From positions 16,260,414-16,324,413 of the forward strand of contig OX438749.1 in the NCBI GenBank assembly GCA_949316235.1: DNA of 64,000 nucleotides, in the 5' to 3' direction. Of this stretch, positions 20,266 to 31,325 are shown in pieces. The notes under the pieces are model-generated. The model worked only from the letters and a program-made list of their open reading frames with translations, made no database searches and had not been told where the DNA came from. This stretch comes from Oegoconia quadripuncta. Lineage: Eukaryota; Arthropoda; Insecta; Lepidoptera; Autostichidae. How positions within the stretch are numbered: position 1 is the stretch's first letter; each line of letters starts with the position of its first letter. The translations under genes were made by a program, and so were the position numbers.

Positions 20266-21309
20266 AGGTTTTAATGTATTTGCATGTTTGGTTAGAAAAT
20301 TTAGCTTACTAAATACTTTACGGCCTGGGCTCATGTATTGGATGATACCTATAAAGTATTTACGATGTTCAGCTGCCGAACATTTTGGAATTTTAACGGC
20401 TCGTAATAAATGATGCATACTCGAAAGCCACAATAAATTCTTAATGCCCCGTAAAATGTATTGAGCGTGTATTTTAAATCTATAATCTTATGGAAACCAA
20501 ACCCTTGCCGCACGGTAGCGAGGGTTGAATGCGATTTTAAGGTCCTATAAAACCATATAAACGACCTCAGGTCCACCTGTTTTTCTCATAGGCAACTGTA
20601 TATCGTTGGCAACTCTGATATCATTTTAGGTACCGAAGGAAAAACATCCAATATTTGTTTATAAACTTTGTGTTTGACTTTTCCTATAAAATTCAAGCTT
20701 TTCAAATCGTATAGAAATTATTTAAGGCTGACAAATATTTTTTGTTAATCATTATCGGTCCATAGTAAAGTGAACTATGTGCAAAAAAATGATAATTAAT
20801 TAGCAAAAATCCACCATTTTAATTTACAAACACAAAATAACGTGTATATATAACATCTGCACACTACGAATATTATTAAAATTATTCAAATACTGAGATT
20901 CTTTAAAACGTAGTGGTCAGATGGAATCCTAAAACGCGGTATCAAAGTTTTCCCGGCCGGCCGTATATATACCATCGCTTTCAATAAACTGTCGGGGAGG
21001 TCCGTCTCTACACGGTGAATCGGGTGCCCGGCGGAACCGTATAAATCGGCCGGATCGATCAGATTACTGTGACGTCATAACGACATTTCTAACACGTGTA
21101 AAGTTACAAGGTGAGGGGTATGTACACACCACTTACCGCCCTACCGTGTAGATGATTTGCCCTCTCCTTTTGCTAGTCGTTTTCCAGAGAGGAAAATTCT
21201 GAATGGTTTAAATTTTTTTTTAAATCATCTGTACACGCGTTCTCTGAAAACTCAACAGGTGATATGGTCGAAGATAAAGGACGCGATCTCAGTAAATAAC
21301 TTAAGACTC
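20178..21309 (-). repeat. Left arm of a 2.75-kb inverted duplication
   Basis: This 1132-bp arm is the reverse complement of 21790-22923 with scattered substitutions and small indels (about 4-6 percent difference in the stretches I compared by eye). It includes part of a family A repeat at its outer end, a near-identical block around 20349-20576, a TATATATA at 20964-20971 and a TGACGTCA at 21070-21077. No protein homology is seen. A transcript through both arms would form a long double-stranded RNA. Confidence 0.9.
20964..21077 (-). promoter_or_regulatory. Promoter-like module in left arm (CRE plus TATA)
   Basis: On the minus strand a perfect CRE palindrome TGACGTCA (21070-21077) is followed about 100 bp on by TATATATA (20964-20971) in GC-rich surroundings. 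The right arm has the same pair. Activity is inferred only from the motifs. Confidence 0.3.
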
Positions 21310-21789
21310 AGAATGGTTTACTTTGTATGGATAATATAAATATTTTTGATCTAATTCGGCTATGGTTTCTTGTAGAAAGTTGTTCGTAATTGGGAGTGGA
21401 AGTAACTTAAAAACGTAAAAAGTACTTCTTTTATTTTAATACGACAAACACTAAAGATATTCCAAAAAGAAAATTTGGGCTAAGTGGGCCTATAACCTAT
21501 AAAATTTTGACCTTATTAAAAACCAACATCCGCAGTTTTGTATTCGAAATACCAAAATTTTACTCTGTTTGCTTCTTCGTTTCATAATGCGGATTACTAG
21601 CGCTTATTACACCATCCTAAATGCAGAGACTAATTCGGCATACATTCCTGGTTGAAGTGAGGATATTTGAATTAACAGAACCAAGCGTCCCAGCAATGTA
21701 TGCCGAATTAGTTTCTGTATTTAGGATGGTGTAAGCCTTTAGCCCTTTCGACCTCGATGATCCCCGTATCTTATAATCTTGGGATCTAC
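21310..21789. other. Spacer between the arms of the inverted duplication
   Basis: The 480-bp spacer has its own hairpin at 21606-21735. At 21310-21405 it resembles 26835-26930 ('tttactttgtatggataat' against 'tctactttgtatgggtaat', then 'ggctatggtttcttgtagaa' against 'gactatggttccttggagaa'). Confidence 0.7.
21606..21735. repeat. 45-bp inverted repeat inside the spacer
   Basis: 'attacaccatcctaaatgca' with 'gactaattcggcatacatt' (21606-21650) pairs with 'aatgtatgccgaattagt' and 'tgtatttaggatggtgtaa' (21691-21735), with a few mismatches and a 40-base loop. Confidence 0.85.
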
Positions 21790-22043
21790 GAGTCTGACGT
21801 TATTTACTGAGATCGCGTCCTTTATCTTCGACCATATCACCTGTTGAGTTCGTGGAAAAATTGAGAGAACGCGTGTACAGATGATTATAAAAAAAATTTA
21901 AACTATTCAGAATTTTCCTCTCCAGAAAACGACTAGCAAAAGGAGAGGGCAAATCATCTACACAGTAGGGTGGTAAGTGGTATACATACCCCTCACTTTG
22001 ACACCTTTACATCTGCTAGAAATACTATACTGTCCGTCGTTAT

Positions 22044-22156
22044 GACGTCACAGTTATCTGATCGATCCGGCCGATTTATACGGTTCCGCCGGGCACCCGA
22101 TTCACTGTGTAGAGACGGACCTCCCCGACAGTTTATTGAAAGGGGTGGTATATATA
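22044..22156 (+). promoter_or_regulatory. Promoter-like module in right arm (CRE plus TATA)
   Basis: TGACGTCA at 22044-22051 and TATATATA at 22149-22156 point outward on plus, mirroring the left arm. The near-identical block at 22522 lies about 370 bp downstream. Only motifs support this. Confidence 0.3.
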
Positions 22157-22521
22157 CGGCCGGGCGGGAAAACTTTGATACCGCGTTTCAGGATTCCATC
22201 TGACTACTACGTTTTAAAGAATCTGAGTATTTGAAAATTTTTAATAATATTCATGTTGTGTAGATATTACACAACATGAATTTTATTTGTGTTTCATAAT
22301 AAAAATGGTGGATTTTTGCTAATTAATTATCATTTTTTTGCACATAGTTCACTTTACTATGGACCGATAATGATTAACAAAAGATATTTGTCAATCTTAA
22401 ATAATTTCTATACGAGTTGAAAAGTTTGAATTTTATAGGAAAAGTCAAACACAAAGTTTATAAACAAATATTGGATGTTTTTCCTTCGGTATCTAAAATG
22501 ATATCAGAGTTGCCAACTATA

Positions 22522-22775
22522 TACAGTTGCCTATGAGAAAAACAGGTGGACCTGAGGTCGTTTATATGGTTTTATAGGACCTTAAAATCGCATTCAACCC
22601 TCGCTACCGTGCGGCAAGGGTTTGGTTTCCATAAGATTATAGATTTAAAATACACGCTCAATACATTTTACGGGGCATTAAGAATTTATTATGGCTTTCG
22701 AGTATGCATCATTTATTACGAGCCGTTAAAATTCCAAAATGTTCGGCAGCTGAACATCGTAAATACTTTATAGGT
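22522..22775 (+). other. Near-identical block between the two arms
   Basis: In this 254-bp block I count one difference from the mirrored left-arm sequence (tat here, tgt there), although flanking arm sequence differs at about 4-6 percent. A 75-codon frame at 22546-22773 (GTG start, ending RQLNIVNTL) is open in both arms with a single Tyr/Cys difference. It contains no ATG, so I do not call a gene. No family is recognised. Confidence 0.5.
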
Positions 22776-22939
22776 ACATGAGCCCAGGCCATAAAGTATT
22801 TATTAAGCTAAATTTTCTAACGAAACATGCTAATACATTAAAATCTACTAGCATTTCGCAGGGTGTAGATAAACTTTATCATCCCGCGAGAATATGCTTA
22901 CTTTAACAGGATAAAAAATATGCCATGTGAGAAATAAAA

Positions 22940-23090
22940 ATTCAAAGGCATGTGACTTCACATTGGGTCCAACAACCCAACCGGCATTTGGCCAGCGTGG
23001 TGGACTATGGCCCATACTCCCTCATTATACCAGGGAAGGCCTATATCCCTGCAGTGGGATGTTTACGGGCTGAGATGATGATGATGAAGA
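22940..23090 (+). mobile_element. RTE-type LINE 3' end
   Basis: It contains 'caacccaaccggcatttggc', 'cagcgtggtggactatggcc', 'gggaaggcctatatccctgc' and 'agtgggatgtttacgggctg', then a (GATGAT)n tail. This is the well-known 3' end of insect RTE LINEs. No coding part is left. Confidence 0.75.
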
Positions 23091-23509
23091 TACGAATTCA
23101 AGTTCAATCTGTGTTGTTGTTACATTTTTTTCGTTTTTGCTTTTGCCAGCTCTAACATGTCTTCTTTAGCCAATAACTCAATTCTTTAGCCATCCATTCT
23201 CGTAAACGGCATAATAATGGTATGGCGTAAAGAGAGCTCGTCACTATTCCAATTCTTTTGATACCTACTTAATGGTGTATGCTAAGAGTTATGAGGTAAT
23301 TAAGCTGTGAAGTTTTAAGTGCACCGTTAAGATGATACCTACTTTAGAGCGCATTTTAACTTTTCTGCGACTGAACTTTGTAAGTGATATTATATTAAAG
23401 TCGTAGAGTTTTGAATAATTCAATACGTCTTAGTTAACGACCTTTAGGATTCATTAGCAAGTTATTTTAGAATTTTTTTCATTCAATCATTTCTTAGGAG
23501 TTAGTTTTT
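23091..23509. other. No gene recognised
   Basis: AT-rich DNA with no recognised feature. Confidence 0.4.
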
Positions 23510-23640
23510 AAGCTCGGAGAAACGACAGGTGTTATGTGTTGTTTTTGACGGCATTGTGTGTGTGTTCAGTCTTTGTCCGGACCTATTATCTTAATTTGAG
23601 ATAATGCGTGGTCCGATTTGAGTCCCCTTACTATATATAA
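23510..23640 (+). repeat. Dispersed repeat family C
   Basis: It includes 'aacgacaggtgttatgtgtt', 'ttgacggcattgtgtgtgtg', 'cagtctttgtccggacctat' and 'tgcgtggtccgatttgagt'. Confidence 0.65.
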
Positions 23641-23659
23641 GATCTAGTTTTGGTTGGGG

Positions 23660-23780
23660 GTTCAAATAATTATATACACATCCATGACACGCGATTAAAT
23701 GTTCGTAATCATCCCACAAATATTTACCCTAGCGGGATTCGAATTAGAAACCCATCCATTTTACCAATCGGTTGTAAATC
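23660..23780 (-). mobile_element. SINE family 1, degenerate head
   Basis: 'acacatccatgacacg', 'accctagcgggattcgaatt' and 'accaatcggttgtaaatca' correspond to the family 1 B-box region and head, heavily mutated. Confidence 0.5.
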
Positions 23781-24120
23781 ATGATTCTCATGATGATCAT
23801 TATTTTTTTTGTTCAATTTAAACACCTTTAAAACTAACCCTATTTTTGTCTATTTACGAGCATAAACCGAAAAAAGGTTTACATTGATCCAGTAACGAGC
23901 CAAAGAGACGCTAGCGCGTCAATACTGCGAAACATATTCATTGAGGAAACTCTTTTTCCGAACTAATTTGGTTAAGAGTTTAATCGTTTGTTTATTGTTA
24001 ATCAAACATACATTTACAACCGGCACTTGACTTTTTATTAATAAACCCAAAATTTGCGTAAATGCAACAAATAAGTCGTTACACAGCCCTAAGAGTTAAG
24101 AATCTTTAGGTTACAATCTC
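23781..24120. other. No gene recognised
   Basis: No reading frame or repeat identified. Confidence 0.4.
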
Positions 24121-24455
24121 AACCGCCTCCGTGGCTCAATGTAAACAACGTTGGGTTTACGATTGGGAGGTCGCGGGTTCGATCCCCAGCGGGGTACACG
24201 TTTAAGTATTCGGTTTGATTGGCGGTAGGGCATTTTAAATGTCCGCCCGGCTGGCTACCACCATCTTATCTAAATCTCCCGCCAAGCAACAATGTTAATA
24301 GCATTGTTGTGTTCCGGTTGTGAGAGATAAGATAGCCAGTCCCCCAAAAGTGTTGGGGTTTCCGGGTCAGGACGCTTCCAACTTCGACTTCATCTCCACT
24401 TAACATCAGGTGTGATTGAGGTCAAGTATCAACCCGTTGTGGATAAAAAAAATCT
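24121..24455 (+). mobile_element. tRNA-derived SINE, family 2, full length
   Basis: It reads 'accgcctccgtggctcaatg', then 'gtcgcgggttcgatccccag', then the family body, ending at 'gtcaagtatcaacccgttgt' and an A-rich tail at 24441-24451. Both box A and box B regions are kept. It is one of the best preserved copies in the window. Confidence 0.85.
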
Positions 24456-25662
24456 TCTCAATACTTAAAATTTTCGTGCAAGTACAATCCTGGCTTATAT
24501 CGCTGTTGGCGCATGTAGAGTGGCTTTCTATTCTTCTTGCCAGTGAGAGTGTTGCCAAATGTGTCTTTCTAAATAGCGGTAATTAAATGAAAAAAAAATT
24601 AGTCAGGCCAAAAAATCGGGTTGTCGAAAAAAAATAAACTTTTTGGTTATTGGTGGTCGCCTCGTTTGCCATTTTTCATTAGCTTAGCATTCCCTGGCTG
24701 GCCAAAAGGGGGACATGTGGCAACACTCGTGACCACCTTCCCCAGTTTTGCGAACATATGTTGCCAGTCGCGGACCATCGTCTATAACTGGCTGTGGCAG
24801 GTGCCTAAGGTTTCAGTGGCAAGCATATGTTTAATGACTTTTTGGTTTTTACACAATTATAGACGTTAAATATGTCCATTTGTCTCTTTTCTCCTATCTG
24901 TAGAGCTATAATATGCTAATTGTCTGTAATATAGAGCATTATAATCTAAAAATAACCAGGAGTATGTATATATATGTACATACCTATTCCAAATTTTTTT
25001 ATATCAGCCAGCAAAAATATGCAACATTAACAACAAAACTTAACTTGCAGGGGAACAGCCAACAATTCAATGAGTTTTTATAGTGAACTATTTATTGGTC
25101 TTTTATGCTATTTACTTACGAAGATTATAGATTTCCTGTACTGTTAACAAAGATCAATAAAGTTTGAAGTTGATATTTCTGATTGAATATTTTAGTAATC
25201 CAACGTAAGCCCGGCTTTTGGGCTTACATGGAGGTATCGCCACTGCTGACTGGCCCCGTGTAACGACATAATTCACTGGCGGCAGTGACTGTCGCAAGCT
25301 ACTGGAACAATGTGAAAGTACCTTTAGTATAAGTTTCGCATATATAGACGCTCACCTCATTAACTAACACATACAATAACATATTACTTAACTTTTTGTG
25401 TTCACTGTTATATCAAAGGACTTGTCGTGATGTGTAATGCCAAAGAACAAGTTAGCGAATCCGAAGATCTGACGGATTAACTGATTTCCGAAAAAGATTA
25501 ATCTAGATTATAAGCAAACGAGAGATAGAAGTTGCGTACGAGTAGTTAAGTTTTGTTGTGATTAGTTACATATATAGGTAAGTATGTGTACTTTGTCAAT
25601 AAAATGTTATTCATTTTATCCGACTTCGAAGTATATTTAGGCGTATTTATATTCATTTCTAT
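24456..25662. other. No gene recognised
   Basis: The stretch 24600-24870 has an 82-codon plus-strand open frame without domain resemblance. The moderately GC-rich segment 24690-24810 may be single-copy host DNA. Confidence 0.4.
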
Positions 25663-26115
25663 ACTAGCCTTCTGCCCGCGGTTTCGCCTGCCTGGATAAC
25701 TTTATTGCGGATATGTTTAATTTGTTTATCCCGCGGGAACTATAGGTAGTCTCACTTAATCGGAAAAAAATAAAATCCTATGTCTTAATCCAGGATATAT
25801 TCTACCTACATACCAAATTTCATCCAAGTCCGTTCATCCGTTTCGCCGTGATTGAACAATAAACAAATCAATAAACAAAGACACATTCGCATTTATAATA
25901 CTATCGAAAGGAATATTTTTATAGCGAATATGTTTCATTTATTTATCCCGAAGGAAATACTCACTTTATCGGGTTTAAAAAATGATTAAAAATCCTATGT
26001 ATTACTCCAGGGTATATTCTACCTGCATAACAAATTTCATCCAAATCCTTTCATTCATTTCGCCGTGATTGAACAACAAACGAATATCCAAACTTTCGCA
26101 TTTAAAATGTTATTT
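25663..26115 (+). repeat. Family A repeat, two tandem copies
   Basis: Copy one runs 25663-25905 ('ctagccttctgcccgcggtt' to 'cattcgcatttataatacta'). Copy two, 25906-26115, lacks the 5' end and has the same blocks ('atcccgaaggaaatactcac', 'aacaaatttcatccaaatcc', 'atccaaactttcgcatttaa'). They stand head to tail. Confidence 0.75.
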
Positions 26116-26447
26116 AGATGAGACCTGTAACGAAATGTAGTTTTTCAAACATTCTGCATAATCTATGAACACGTATACAATAGAACTAATGCAGTCGCAT
26201 TCATTTTATGGCCGTCGTTTAGCCAACTCGGTGGCCAACCCTAGGCTGCATAAAAAACATGTCAATCTGACACAAACTCACAAATCTCATTGGACCCAAG
26301 TAGTGCATTAAGACCTGCATAGGCTATGCAGGTTGGAATTAAATAAGGTCACCAGTTCTTATTCCGTAACTAATAAAGATTATCTCTACAAGGTTATAAA
26401 CTCCCGATTACCTATAGCACAGGAAAAGAAGTCACCTTGGTGTTTAT
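26116..26447. other. No gene recognised
   Basis: No feature identified. Confidence 0.4.
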
Positions 26448-26660
26448 AATCCCCGACGAGAAACGACGGGTGTTATGTATTTGACGGCTTTATGTGTGGC
26501 CAGTCTTTATCCGGATGTCAGTATTGTGTGGTCCGATTTGAGTGCGGTTATTAATATTAAAGACTAAACGAGGGGACAAGTTGTTTGATGAAAATCTAAC
26601 CGAAAATCGAACCATTTCCAACATATTTCGCTTATAACACAGTTGTTTGGTGTATTTGGA
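26448..26660 (+). repeat. Dispersed repeat family C
   Basis: 'ccccgacgagaaacgacggg', 'tgttatgtatttgacggctt', 'gtggtccgatttgagtgcgg' and later 'aaaatcgaaccatttcc' match the family. Confidence 0.7.
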
Positions 26661-26834
26661 AGATATCATAGTATTTCGGGTACTAAATGTTCAATTTATA
26701 GTTGTGTGAAATATAATTCGTGAAATTCCTGTTCTCTGGTGACTACATTCGTGATTACGAACAACTATTCAGTAGAAACCATAGCCGACTTCAGCCGAAA
26801 ATGTTGGACTTTCATACTAGAAGTGGTTTTATAA

Positions 26835-26930
26835 TGGTCTACTTTGTATGGGTAATTGAAATGTTTTTGATCGAATTCGACTATGGTTCCTTGGAGAAAG
26901 TTATATTCGTAATCAAGAGTGGTGTCATCA
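26835..26930 (+). repeat. Sequence shared with the inverted-duplication spacer
   Basis: About 95 bp align with 21310-21405 at roughly three-quarters identity by eye. It lies in a 97-codon open frame (26720-27013) of unknown meaning. In the spacer copy this frame ends in a stop after VYFVWII, so coding is not supported. Confidence 0.5.
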
Positions 26931-27013
26931 GTTTATGGGAATTATACGAATTCAAATTGACCCTGTATCTACAATACATATTCATACAAAACATCATCTA
27001 TATTATTCACTGA

Positions 27014-28345
27014 AATTAATAGTTCATTATCAACTTAAACACAATAGAACTCGAACATGTATGTAATATAAATGGACAAGGGTTCCCTTTGTTATTTGTG
27101 AACGTGTACATATGGAACTATCAAATTATAATTTCTTGAAATTGCTAAACAAATATACGTAATTTCTACAAACCCACTAAGACCTGTTTGTGCAAAGATC
27201 GTACGAGACACACAATCGATCGCACGACAAGTAATACGTAAAGCGTAACACTGTCAGCATAAGCTGAGCTGCCATACGTAGCGCGCCAAAGGTTAAAATA
27301 TTACGTCTGATGCACGGCCGAATGTACTGTTTATCCAAGACAAACCCCGGTCGTTTCAATACTGAGAAAGTTCATTTATACTCAAAATTGACAGCGGTAG
27401 AGTCAAGTAAATATTCACCTTTGAGCAAGCCTGTAACATTACTCACACTGTAGGTCTAGTATCCGCTATTTATGAATAGTGTTCTACAAGATGGGGTAGT
27501 GGCGTCAGTTACAAATGTTATACATGTATACACATTTTTTTTTATTAATACAGAATCAATAGAATCATTGTAAAACTGTTACACAAAATCTATAAGCCAA
27601 AGTGTTGTCAATTATAGATTCTCATTTTATATTACAATCCTTCTAAAATATTTTGGTGGAAAGTCACTATTAAATAATAATCATTAAGCAATCTACAGAT
27701 GCAAATCCAGACGATGCAAAACTATACAATAAATATTTTACATAATTAATAATATTACAATAAATATAATTCACCTCTCTGTCCCCCATTTGCATGTGCA
27801 AATATAACCGTCAACTATCGCGATGCGCCGGTCATCTTTACGAAAATACCTGCTGTGTTAAAAACCTTTATAGATACTCTTTTACTAAGTGTATTTGTAA
27901 TCTGTGAAAAGTAATAGCTATGGGAATATATTATCTATGGATATAATAAATGAACACAGCTACAGCTCTATTACTAAAAATCAGAAATATGTTATGAGTT
28001 GTAATGTATAGGTATCGCCTTATATCCACGATATAATTCGTATTTTTTAAACAATTACAGTTTAATTCATGTTTTTCTTAAAAACAGGTAATTAAAAAAT
28101 TATTATGAGAATCGGATGCTCTATGGCAGGTTTCTAAGCCCGTTCTAATAAAAAAGTAGTTGGAATTCTATGCCTATACCCCAGCCAAAAAGAAAAAAAT
28201 TCTCTTCGGAAATACAGATTAAATATCATAGCTAACATAACATGGCGCACATTATTGGATGCGGAATTTAATAGAGAACAAGTACAAACACAGTCCAAAG
28301 GAATTGGAACCCTATAATCATAACAATTGAAAGTTGAAAATCTAG
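27014..28345. other. No gene recognised
   Basis: AT-rich DNA. The palindrome-like 'atttgcatgtgcaaat' at 27788-27803 contains an octamer ATTTGCAT (a POU-factor type site), which may be chance. Open frames at 27177-27359 and 28134-28403 show no family resemblance. Confidence 0.4.
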
Positions 28346-28420
28346 TGTCCGTTGGCACCGATCGGTGTCCGCGAGTGTTGACGGTATAAAAATTTTTTGG
28401 CACCGATCAGTGTCCGTGTG
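28346..28420. repeat. Two copies of a GGCACCGATCRGTGTCCG motif
   Basis: The motif, itself partly palindromic around GATC, appears at about 28349-28366 and 28400-28417 with a degenerate spacer. It looks like a short tandem or element end. Confidence 0.5.
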
Positions 28421-28486
28421 CATCTAAAGGTTCAATCAACGTCAAAAATAGTCAATGAAGACAATACAACAAAAAGAATAAATCAA

Positions 28487-31325
28487 ATCAAATCAAATCA
28501 AAATATTTTTATTTCATAGGATAAAATTATCACTTGAAAACGTCACTATTAATATTAATATTACATTATAGTTTAAATTTACTGCTCATTCACAAAGCTG
28601 ACTCCCCAGAGAAGAACGAGCAAGAAACTCTAGGGTTGCTCTTTTAAACAGATTATAGGTTGCGATTTGATAATTATATGATTAGACAGCTATGTCCATG
28701 CTTGCTTATCATTCAAATAGTCAGTGATTTTATAATAGCCTTTTGTTAATAATTTCTGTTTTATGATTGCTTTAAATTTATTTAAAGGCATATTTTGAAA
28801 GTCTACTGGAACCTTATTATAAAAGCGTATACATTGCCCTTTGAAGGATTTACTAACTTTGTGAAGTCGGCTAACATAAATAGATAACTGGTTCTTATTC
28901 CTTGTATTAACATTGTGCCTATCACTATTTTTAGCGAATAAGGTTATATTTTTTTTTGCATATAACAAATTCTCATAAATGTATTGAGATGCCATTGTTA
29001 AGATATTAATTTCCTTAAACTTATCTCTAAGAGACTCTCTAGGTCCTAATTTATAAATGGCACGAATAGCACGCTTCTGCAGAACAAAAATCATATGTAT
29101 GTCAGCAGCGTTTCCCCACAACAATATGCCATATGACATCAAACTGTGGAAATAGCTAAAGTAAACCAGTCTTGCGGTATGAACGTCTGTTAAATTTCTG
29201 ATTTTTTTGACTGCATACGCAGCAGAAGCAAGCTTTTTCGCTAGTTTCTCAATATGAGGCCCCCACTGAAGCTTAGCATCCAATGTCAGACCTAAAAAGA
29301 CAGTAGTGTCTACAAGGTCCAATTTTTCGCCTCGTACAAATATGTCAATAGGCATTTGTTTAACATTAGGTAAAGTAAATTTTAAGCATTTAGTTTTTTT
29401 TTCATTCAAAAGAAGATTATTTACTGTAAACCAGTTAACAAGTTCAAAAATAGCAGTGTTTACATCGTCACAAGATGATTGATATCTCTTAACTTTAAAT
29501 AGCACAGAGGTGTCATCTGCAAACAATACTATTTCACATCTATTCCGGGCAAGATGAGGCAAGTCATTAATGTACACAAGAAACAAAAATGGTCCTAGAA
29601 TTGAACCTTGTGGCACGCCCATATGGACCTCAGACCCAGAGGACTTAGTGCCATTAACATCTACCCTCTGAATTCTATTATACAAGTATGATTTTAAAAG
29701 ATTCAAAGCCTGACCTTGTATGCCGTAATGGTGTAATTTCCTGATTAATATATCATAATGAACACAATCAAAAGCCTTTGACAAATCGCAGAAGACGCCA
29801 ATTGCATCCCGCGAATTCTCCCAGGCATCAAAAATATGTTGAACTAGCTCAACACCTGCATCGGTTGTTGAGCGACCCCGTGTGAATCCAAATTGTTTGG
29901 GATGCATGATATTGTTTTGATAAAAATGAGACATTAACTGGTTTAAAATCAATTTCTCAAAAATTTTACTAAATGTGGGTAGTACTGATATAGGTCTAAA
30001 GTTAGTGGGATCTGATGTACTACCTGCTTTAAATAATGGAATGACTTTACTTAGTTTCATTAAATCAGGAAACACTCCACGATCAACACATTTGTTAAAT
30101 ATAGTAGCCAAGTGGGGTGCAATACAATCAATTATGGAATTAATAATTTTAACTGATAGGCCGTGAACGTCAGCAGTCTTTTTCATTTGCAATGATTTAA
30201 AGGCTTTCAGTACACTATTACTATTTACATGAGTAAATTTAAAGTTTATCTCACATGGTTCTACATTTTGTAAGATAAGTGATTCGGCCAGAGCGGGAGA
30301 TGAATTAAGAGATTTAGTGGTCGAGATTGGAATGTTGGTAAAGAACTTTTCAAATGATTCGGCAACCTGTAAGTCATTACTAATAATTTTATCGTTTAAT
30401 TTCAAATTGAATTCTAAATTCCGATCTTCGACTTTTTTTGTCTCATTATTTATGACTTTCCAAGTGGATTTAATGATGTTAGAACTGTTTTTAATTTTAC
30501 TAATGGTAAACATAGATTTAGCCTCAGAACAAACGCGTTTAAAAATTTTTGAATAATTCCTAACATAGCTAACAAAGGTATCATTTTTATTATATGATTT
30601 TTCGGCATAAAGTTCATATAATCTATTTCTGCTTTTGTGAATTCCTGCTGTCGCCCAATCACTGAACATTAACGACTCGCTGACTTTTATTGTTTTTGAC
30701 TTAAAAACTTTTTCATATTGATCTTTAGTTAAATCAAATACAGTGTTATACAATTTATTGGGATCATCATTATAAGTCAAATAAGGCACTTTTGTTATTA
30801 TATTATTTCGAAATAATTTTAGCCGACTTTCGTTAACAGGCACACACTTAATTATTTTTTTCAACCTTCTTTCAGCAATCTCAAAAATAGTTAATTGACC
30901 GGAGTGGTCTGATTGTAATTTGTTAACAATAGATTTATAAACAGGTTTAATGTTCGCAAAAATATTATCAAGACAGGTTGCACAAGTTGCTGTTGTCCTG
31001 GTTGGTTCAAGAAAAACATTAACTAAGTTGTGACAAAGAAAAAATGATTGGAATCTTCTAGTCAAAGGAGTGTCTTGCAGTATATTGATATTAAAATCGC
31101 CACAAATTAAAATGTACTTATTGGTATTACCAATTTTATACAGCGCTTCATCTAAACATATTTCAAACTGGTCATATGAGGAAGCTGGGGGTCTGTATAC
31201 GCTCATTACAATAAGTCGCTCAAGTTCTATACAAGATATTTCAATAGTACGTTCAACAGATAGACTCACAATATCATAAAACTTAACGAATGTAATTATA
31301 AATGTCAACAGACCAATAAAAAACC
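28487..31325 (-). mobile_element. CR1/Jockey-group LINE, 5'-truncated
   Basis: On minus, an endonuclease/RT frame is followed by about 200 bp of 3' untranslated sequence and a (GATTT)n-type tail, visible on plus as 'atcaaatcaaatcaaatcaa' at 28485. The 3' untranslated part includes 'gagtttcttgctcgttcttc', shared by related tails at 33340 and 54655. The N-terminal half of the endonuclease is missing, and the 5' side abuts another LINE at about 31326. Confidence 0.85.

Larger units (their letters stand above)
21790..22923 (+). repeat. Right arm of the inverted duplication
   Basis: This 1134-bp arm mirrors 20178-21309. Its outer end stops inside the family A repeat at 'aaaaaatatgcc', while the left side continues through a complete family A copy. 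The break therefore lies within that repeat. Confidence 0.9.

Noticed and set aside
20940..21130. Viral terminal-hairpin origin for the large inverted duplication
   Set aside because: GC-rich arms and hairpins recall parvovirus-like ends, but there are no replication or capsid protein remnants, and arm ends lie in a genomic repeat.
24121..24200. Possible tRNA gene on plus strand
   Set aside because: It is the head of SINE family 2, present in several copies with the same downstream body.
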